A stretch of DNA of 64,000 nt from Stenotrophomonas maltophilia (GTDB lineage Bacteria; Pseudomonadota; Gammaproteobacteria; Xanthomonadales; Xanthomonadaceae), in contig NZ_CP106759.1 in the NCBI RefSeq assembly GCF_025642255.1, positions 3,993,501 through 4,057,500 on the forward strand, read 5' to 3'. This document shows, in pieces, positions 56,994-64,000 of the stretch. The notes under the pieces were generated by a model, which saw nothing but the letters and a program-made list of their open reading frames with translations, ran no database searches and had not been told where the DNA came from. A program made the position numbers and the translations under genes. Position 1 is the first letter of the stretch; each line of letters begins with the position of its first letter.

Positions 56994-57743
56994 TCACGCG
57001 GCGGGCTTCTTCACCACCGAGGACGGCACCAGCCACCGCGCGGCATGGATGCCCAGCTCGTACAGCAGGCACATCGGGATCGCCAGCATCAGCTGCGAGA
57101 CCACGTCAGGCGGCGTCAGCACGGCCGCCACCACGAAGATGCCCACGATCGCGTAGCCACGGCCCTCCTTGAACTGCTGCGGCGTCACCCATCCCAGCAG
57201 TACCAGGATCACCATCGCCACCGGCAGCTCGAAGCTGCCACCGAAGGCGAAGAAGATCGCCAGCACGAAATCCAGGTAAGCGTTGGCATCCGGAGTGATC
57301 GCGATCACATCGGGGCTGAAGGTGGTGAGGAAGTGGAACACCGCCGGCAACACCAGGAAGTACGCGAAGGCGCAACCGGTGTAGAACAGCAGCACCGACG
57401 ACACCAGCAGCGGCACCGCCAGGCGTTTTTCGCGGGCATACAGTCCCGGCGCGACGAAGGCCCACAGCTGGTACAGCAGCCACGGCACCGCCACGAACAG
57501 CGCGACGAAGAAGGTCAGCTTCAACGGAGCGAAGAAGGCGCCGGCCGGGTTGGTGGCGATCATCGTCTGGCCGTTCGGCAGCTGCGAGACCAGCGGTTCG
57601 GCCAGCGCGTTGTACAACTTCTGGGTAAAGGGCAGCAGTGCCAGCAGCACCACGCCCAGGCCCAGCAGCGCACGCACCAGGCGGCCGCGAAGCTCCACCA
57701 GATGCTCAACCAGCGAGCTCTCGCCGAAATCCTGTTCGCTCAT
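56994..57743 (-). CDS. tatC: Sec-independent protein translocase TatC
   Basis: This 249-residue core receptor of the twin-arginine translocase has six transmembrane helices. The N-terminal cytoplasmic SLVEHLVELRGRLVRALLG includes the conserved Glu and Arg that bind twin-arginine signals. LYQLWAFVAPGLYAREKRLA and the FSFGGSFELP-like FAFGGSFELPVAMVILVLLG are typical. Translation is coupled to tatB by a 4-base overlap. Complete length. Confidence 0.96.
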   Translation of the reverse strand: MSEQDFGESSLVEHLVELRGRLVRALLGLGVVLLALLPFTQKLYNALAEPLVSQLPNGQTMIATNPAGAFFAPLKLTFFVALFVAVPWLLYQLWAFVAPGLYAREKRLAVPLLVSSVLLFYTGCAFAYFLVLPAVFHFLTTFSPDVIAITPDANAYLDFVLAIFFAFGGSFELPVAMVILVLLGWVTPQQFKEGRGYAIVGIFVVAAVLTPPDVVSQLMLAIPMCLLYELGIHAARWLVPSSVVKKPAA

Positions 57744-58225
57744 CGGCCGCGCTCCTCGCTCTGCGACGCTGGCACCGGACGGGTGTCGTCTACATCCGCT
57801 GCGGATGCAGCGGACGCCCCGCCGGCATCGGCCGCAGTGCCGTCGCCCATGGACGCGGGAGGTGCAGCCTGCTGTGCCTGGCTGACATGCGGCGGCAGGT
57901 CCGCCGGCGCCGGTGCCCGCGTCTCCTGCGCCAGCGCATCACCCTGCTGCTGTGCCTGCGCGGCTTCGCGACGGATCGCCTCGCCGCTGGCACGCAACTG
58001 GTTCTCGGTGTCCTGCATGCCCTGCCGCACGTCCTGCATCTGCCGCTTGATCTCTTCGGCCTGCAGTTCGCGCTCCAGTTCCTGTTTCACCGAGTCCCAC
58101 TGATTGCGGGCACGACGGACCCACAGGCCGGCAAAACGGGCCGCCTTGGGCAGACGCTCGGGACCGAGCACCACCAGGGCGACCACCGCAATGACCAGCA
58201 GTTCGCTGAAGCCGATATCAAACAC
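57740..58225 (-). CDS. tatB: Sec-independent protein translocase TatB
   Basis: This 161-residue protein has one N-terminal membrane helix, DIGFSELLVIAVVALVVLGP, with the invariant Glu8-Leu and Gly-Pro hinge. An amphipathic helix (ERLPKAARFAGLWVRRARNQ) and a charged helix follow. A long low-complexity Ala/Pro-rich tail reaches its C-terminus. It starts at GTG 58225. It is the middle gene of tatABC, 15 bases after tatA. Confidence 0.95.
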   Translation of the reverse strand: MFDIGFSELLVIAVVALVVLGPERLPKAARFAGLWVRRARNQWDSVKQELERELQAEEIKRQMQDVRQGMQDTENQLRASGEAIRREAAQAQQQGDALAQETRAPAPADLPPHVSQAQQAAPPASMGDGTAADAGGASAASAADVDDTRPVPASQSEERGR

Positions 58226-58240
58226 CGCGACCGCTCCGGA

Positions 58241-58468
58241 TCAGCGTGCGTTGCGGTCGTGCTCGTCCTGCGCGGTGCGCGAGGCGTCCTGGCTGCGCGT
58301 CTCATCGCCCAGCTGCGCGTTCGGCTTGTCCTCGTCGCGCATGCCCTTCTTGAATTCCTTGACCGCCGAACCGAGGTCCTTGGCGCCGCTGGTCAGACGC
58401 TTGGTGCCGAACACCAGCAGGACGATGGCCAGCACGACCAACCAATGCCAGATGCTGAAACTGCCCAT
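58241..58468 (-). CDS. tatA: Sec-independent protein translocase TatA
   Basis: This 75-residue pore-forming subunit starts [20 protein letters not shown], has the hinge [20 protein letters not shown], and then a hydrophilic Asp/Arg-rich tail. The ATG at 58468 gives the standard TatA N-terminus. A longer frame upstream adds 13 residues ([13 protein letters not shown]) before it, atypical for the family. First gene of tatABC. Confidence 0.95.
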   Translation of the reverse strand: MGSFSIWHWLVVLAIVLLVFGTKRLTSGAKDLGSAVKEFKKGMRDEDKPNAQLGDETRSQDASRTAQDEHDRNAR

Positions 58469-58543
58469 AAAGACGCTCGTTACGTTAGTGATCAGGCTGT
58501 CGAGCATAGCGCACCGGCCGTTAGCCGGCGCGCGTGACGAAAG

Positions 58544-59437
58544 TCAGTTCCCGCCCAGCGTCTCCGTGCGGATTTCGCCTTCATTGACCGGCTGGAAGCC
58601 CTGCTGCTGTGGCGGCGGGTTCTGCGGCACGTTCTGCAGGGGCGCGGTGGTGGCTTCCGCCGGGACCGCCGGGGCTGCCTGAACAGGCGGCGGTGCGACC
58701 GTCGGCGCCGGAGCCGGGCGCGAGGCCGTGCCACCATTGCCACCGCGGTTGTTGCGCGCGGCATAGGTCGCCTCCTCCAGGCGATCACGGAAGGCGACCA
58801 CATCCATCGACGGCGCACCTGCTGCCCGGCCCTCGAAGATCATCCGCGGCGTGGTGTTGCTGCCATAGGCGTCAAGGTTGGCGGCATCGTCGATCTGCAG
58901 CACCGCACCGTCCAGGGCGACGCCGGCGAACAGGCCACGCGCACGCGACCACGACCAGATTTCGGCCTTGAGCTGGCCGTCGGTGGCCGCGGCCGCATTG
59001 CGGCCGACCGGACCGGCCGCCACACCGGCATCGGCGCCCAGGGTGAACTTGCCGTTGACCAGGTTGTCCAGGCTGCGGTCGTTGCGGAACACCAGCACCA
59101 CGTCCGACGACTGCACGCCGGCCTGGAAGCCAATGCTGCCGCCGGTGAGCTTGACGAAGACCGGGTTGGACCACGCGCCGTTGGGCATGCGGACCGACAT
59201 CAGGCCATGCCCACGGCGGCCACCGATGACCAGGCCTGCCTTGATCGTGTCGGGAATGACGATGACCGCGCGGCCTTCGTCGAGCAGTTTGTCCGGAATC
59301 CCCTGTTCAGGGATTTCCTGGATTTCAGCCAGCACACGCACCGCGTTGCGGGCGCGCTGGTCTTCCTGCGGCCCGGCCATGGCCTGGCTGGACAGCAGGC
59401 TGGCGGCGATCAGCAGGGCTTGGATCGGGCGACGCAT
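58544..59437 (-). CDS. SYLF/YSC84-domain exported protein
   Basis: This 297-residue protein has a signal peptide (MRRPIQALLIAASLLSSQAMA). Residues ~25-220 form a SYLF (DUF500/YSC84) lipid-binding domain: PDKLLDEGRAVIVIPDTIKA, GRRGHGLMSVR, GSIGFQAGVQSSDVVLVFRN and ARGLFAGVALDGAVLQID are diagnostic. The last ~75 residues are a Pro/Ala/Gln-rich disordered tail (PAPTVAPPPVQAAPAVPAEA), longer than in most relatives. It is probably periplasmic and membrane-associated. It lies 75 bases upstream of tatA on the same strand. Confidence 0.9.
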   Translation of the reverse strand: MRRPIQALLIAASLLSSQAMAGPQEDQRARNAVRVLAEIQEIPEQGIPDKLLDEGRAVIVIPDTIKAGLVIGGRRGHGLMSVRMPNGAWSNPVFVKLTGGSIGFQAGVQSSDVVLVFRNDRSLDNLVNGKFTLGADAGVAAGPVGRNAAAATDGQLKAEIWSWSRARGLFAGVALDGAVLQIDDAANLDAYGSNTTPRMIFEGRAAGAPSMDVVAFRDRLEEATYAARNNRGGNGGTASRPAPAPTVAPPPVQAAPAVPAEATTAPLQNVPQNPPPQQQGFQPVNEGEIRTETLGGN

Positions 59438-59594
59438 GGCAGGCTCCAGAAGTCAGTCCATAGGAAGATATAGCAAGTGACTGAAATTAGTAGTGTTGTG
59501 ATGAATCGGCAATGAGCGTCATCGGTCCCGCATCGGAGATGACTATGCCTGCGATGCAGATCCTGCATCCCGATACAGCGGCAGATCGGCGACA

Positions 59595-60566
59595 ATGAGC
59601 CCCATGCTCGACGCACCCGATACCGCCGTGCTGGCGGTCAACCTAGGCACGCCCGAGACGCCGACGGCCCCCGCCGTACGCCGTTACCTGGCTGAGTTCC
59701 TGTCCGACCCGCGCGTGGTGTCGATTCCGGCGCTGCTGTGGCAGCCGCTGCTGCGCGGCCTGATCCTGCCATTGCGCAGCGGCCGCTCGGCCGCCAAGTA
59801 CGCCCAGGTCTGGCTGCCCGAGGGCTCGCCGCTGATGGTCCATACCCGGCGGCTGGCGCAGGCCATGCAGGCACTGCTGCCGACCCTGCGCGTGCGCCAT
59901 GCGATGCGCTATGGCGAACCCGCATTGACCGCGGAACTGGACCGGCTGGCGGCGGAAGGCGTGCGGCGCATCGTCGTGCTGCCGCTCTATCCCCAGTATT
60001 CGACCACCACCACCGCATCGGTGGAGGATCGTGTCGATGCCTGGCAGCGCAGGAATCCGGGCATCACGGTCAGCCTGGTACAGGACTACTCGGTCGACCC
60101 GGACTGGGTCGCGGCCGTGGCAGCCTCCATCCAGCGCTACTGGCAGGCGCATGGCCGTGGCCAGAGGTTGATGTTCTCCTTCCACGGCATTCCACAGCGC
60201 CTGGCCGATGGCGGTGATCCCTATCCGCAGCGCTGCGAAGCCAGTGCGCAGGCGATCGCCAATGCGCTGGGCCTGGAACGGAGCGAGTGGCAGCTCGGCT
60301 ACCAGTCGCGTTTCGGGCGCGAGCGCTGGTTGCAGCCGTATGCCGAACCCAGCCTGTGGGCGCTGGCCGAGGCCGGCGTGAAGCAGATCGACGTGGTCTG
60401 CCCCGGCTTTGCCACCGACTGCCTGGAAACGCTGGAAGAAGTCGAGATGGGATTCACTGAAACCCTCGCCGAACGCGGCGCACGGATGCGTTACATCCCC
60501 TGCCTCAACGATGGATCCGAGCACGCGCGTGCCTTGGCACGGCTGGCCGTGGCCTCGCTGGCATGA
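59595..60566 (+). CDS. hemH: Ferrochelatase
   Basis: This 323-residue enzyme inserts Fe2+ into protoporphyrin IX, the last step of haem synthesis. It starts with [20 protein letters not shown]. The catalytic His lies in [20 protein letters not shown], and the acidic second site in [39 protein letters not shown] is also conserved. No CXXC iron-sulphur cluster is visible. Starts at 59595 and 59604 (MSPMLD) are both possible. Its stop overlaps the hydrolase start (ATGA). A short palindrome, GATGCAG-ATC-CTGCATC, lies in the upstream gap at 59553-59569. Confidence 0.97.
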   Translation: MSPMLDAPDTAVLAVNLGTPETPTAPAVRRYLAEFLSDPRVVSIPALLWQPLLRGLILPLRSGRSAAKYAQVWLPEGSPLMVHTRRLAQAMQALLPTLRVRHAMRYGEPALTAELDRLAAEGVRRIVVLPLYPQYSTTTTASVEDRVDAWQRRNPGITVSLVQDYSVDPDWVAAVAASIQRYWQAHGRGQRLMFSFHGIPQRLADGGDPYPQRCEASAQAIANALGLERSEWQLGYQSRFGRERWLQPYAEPSLWALAEAGVKQIDVVCPGFATDCLETLEEVEMGFTETLAERGARMRYIPCLNDGSEHARALARLAVASLA

Positions 60567-61417
60567 GCCTGCAGGGGTTCGAACTCGAGGTCGGCGGCGC
60601 GCGCGTGGCCGGCCTGCGCAATCACGGGGACGGCCCGCGTGTGCTCGCCCTGCACGGATGGCTGGATAACGCCGCCAGCTTCGTGCCACTCGCACCGCAT
60701 CTGCCCCATCTGGATCTGGTGGCCATCGACCTGCCTGGCCATGGCCACAGCGCCCATCTCCCGGCCGGCGCCAGCTACACCACCGCTGCCGCGATCTGCC
60801 ACGTCCTTGACGTGGCCGACGCGCTGGGCTGGGAGCGCTTCAGCCTGCTCGGCCATTCGATGGGTGCGGGCATCGCCAGCCTGACGGCGGCGGTCAGTGA
60901 CCGCATTGAACGCCTGGTCGCCATCGAAGCGCTGGGCGGCCTGCGGGGACCGGAAGAGGACACCGCGGATCGGCTGCGTGAGCATGTGACTGCCACGCGC
61001 GCGCTATCGCGCAAGCAGCTCAGGGTCTTCCCCGATCTTGCCGCGCCAATCCGCGCGCGGATGATGACCAACCAGCTCAGCGAAGGCTGCGCGCGCCTGC
61101 TGGTCGAGCGCGGGGTCGAGCCTGTGGAGGGCGGCTATCGCTGGTGCAGCGATCCGCGCCTGATGCTGCCCACCGCCATCCGGCTCAGCGAGGGCCAGAT
61201 CGACAACCTGCTGCAGGCCATCGCCTGCCCTACGCAGGTGATCTACGCGACTCCCGCGCAGTCGTACTATCCCGAGCCGATGCGCAGCGAGCGACTGCAG
61301 CACCTGCGCGACGGGCGCCTGGCCGTGTTTCCGGGCAACCATCACCTGCATATGGAAGCGCCCGCCCAGATCGCGGCAGTGATCCAGCCGTTCCTGGGAC
61401 ACGGCAGCGCCGGCTGA
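60563..61417 (+). CDS. Alpha/beta-hydrolase-fold enzyme
   Basis: This 284-residue protein has oxyanion motif [20 protein letters not shown], nucleophile elbow [13 protein letters not shown] (Ser around residue 99), and the terminal catalytic His in [20 protein letters not shown]. The Asp member would lie in the intervening lid/core region. It resembles the AB-hydrolase_1/esterase group such as serine hydrolase-like (SERHL-like) proteins; substrate unknown. Translation is coupled to hemH by a 4-base overlap, an arrangement often seen in xanthomonads. An intrinsic terminator follows. Confidence 0.9.
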   Translation: MSLQGFELEVGGARVAGLRNHGDGPRVLALHGWLDNAASFVPLAPHLPHLDLVAIDLPGHGHSAHLPAGASYTTAAAICHVLDVADALGWERFSLLGHSMGAGIASLTAAVSDRIERLVAIEALGGLRGPEEDTADRLREHVTATRALSRKQLRVFPDLAAPIRARMMTNQLSEGCARLLVERGVEPVEGGYRWCSDPRLMLPTAIRLSEGQIDNLLQAIACPTQVIYATPAQSYYPEPMRSERLQHLRDGRLAVFPGNHHLHMEAPAQIAAVIQPFLGHGSAG

Positions 61418-61443
61418 AACATCGGCTGCTGAAACGCATAAAG

Positions 61444-61475
61444 AAAAACCCCGCTGCGTGAGCAGCGGGGTTTTT
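61444..61475. terminator. Bidirectional intrinsic terminator
   Basis: AAAAA-CCCCGCTGC-GTGA-GCAGCGGGG-TTTTT is a perfect 9-bp stem with a T-run on both strands. It serves both the hemH-hydrolase operon (plus) and the rRNA operon (minus). Confidence 0.93.
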
Positions 61476-61485
61476 GGGTATAAAC

Positions 61486-61601
61486 CCTGGCGATGACCTA
61501 CTCTCGCATGGCTTGAGCCACACTACCATCGGCGCAGCTGCGTTTCACTTCCGAGTTCGGGATGGGATCGGGTGGTTCCACAGCGCTAATTTCACCAGGG
61601 A
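61486..61601 (-). rRNA. rrf: 5S ribosomal RNA
   Basis: About 116 bases on the minus strand. The closing stem pairs CCCTGGTGA with TCGCCAGGG. Internal CCACCCGATCCCATCCCGAA, then ACTCGGAAGTGAAACGC and CGATGGTAGTGTGG match bacterial 5S. Ends are placed to within a few bases. It is followed 10 bases later by the bidirectional terminator. Confidence 0.95.
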
Positions 61602-61725
61602 GGCTTTTGGAGAGTCGCACTCGTCCCGAGGGACAAGGCGCCAGCCTCGCATAGTTCTTGTGACGTAGCGTGCACTTGGATGCTCTTACGACGCTGTCGT
61701 AAAGCCAAGGCAACTTGAGGTTATA

Positions 61726-64000
<2,275 letters not shown>

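Overview
The window reads as a chromosomal core segment of a Stenotrophomonas species, most likely of the S. maltophilia complex. The GC content is high, and the gene neighbourhoods are of xanthomonad type. Intergenic gaps are dotted with short stem-loops ending in a GTAG tetranucleotide (SMAG-type REP elements). A cytosine-rich-loop RNA resembling Xanthomonas sX13 lies downstream of polA. I see no prophage, transposase, CRISPR array or tRNA gene. The species assignment is inference.

Layout. 0-5 kb: the 3' part of hemF, a DUF421 membrane protein, the sX13-like RNA, polA and a small DUF2782 lipoprotein. 5-14 kb: a universal stress protein, an acidic unknown, uvrD, an FAD/NAD(P) oxidoreductase, cardiolipin synthase, a short unknown, a possible C4/Ash-like element, rpmB-rpmG, and a divergent LysR/RidA pair. 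14-23 kb: a TonB-C-like periplasmic protein, a complete CzcI-like/CzcCBA heavy-metal efflux operon and a DUF885 metallopeptidase-like protein. 23-31 kb: a coupled glycosyltransferase/LABN pair, a UDP-glucuronate-epimerase-like gene, rsmG-parA-parB, a phosphopantetheinyl transferase, a GlsB-type stress protein, xthA and an aldehyde dehydrogenase. 31-42 kb: an MHS transporter and DcaP-like porin divergent from acetyl-CoA synthetase, then a LuxR-type response regulator, mntP behind a manganese (yybP-ykoY) riboswitch, and a very large SSS-PAS-histidine kinase-receiver protein. 42-53 kb: an S46 peptidase, tamA-tamB and glyQ-glyS. 53-61 kb: an orphan GspE-family ATPase overlapping a glutamine amidotransferase, a polytopic membrane protein, tatABC, a SYLF lipoprotein-like protein, hemH and an alpha/beta hydrolase. 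61.4-64 kb: the 3' end of an rRNA operon (5S and most of 23S) on the minus strand.

How parts work together. The acs, response regulator and SSS-kinase genes form what looks like a CrbS/CrbR-acs acetate switch, with a porin and MFS carrier alongside as the likely uptake route. CzcCBA spans inner membrane, periplasm and outer membrane for divalent metal export, while MntP exports manganese under a Mn-sensing leader. TamA/TamB serve envelope biogenesis, and TatABC exports folded proteins. RsmG-ParA-ParB is the usual chromosome-partition neighbourhood, and hemF and hemH are two separate steps of haem synthesis.

The items most worth following are the sX13-like RNA, the Mn riboswitch, the CrbSR-acs arrangement, an mntP stop codon created inside a SMAG repeat, and the C4/Ash-like element upstream of a short unknown gene. 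I did not find a convincing wholly new defence or mobile system here.
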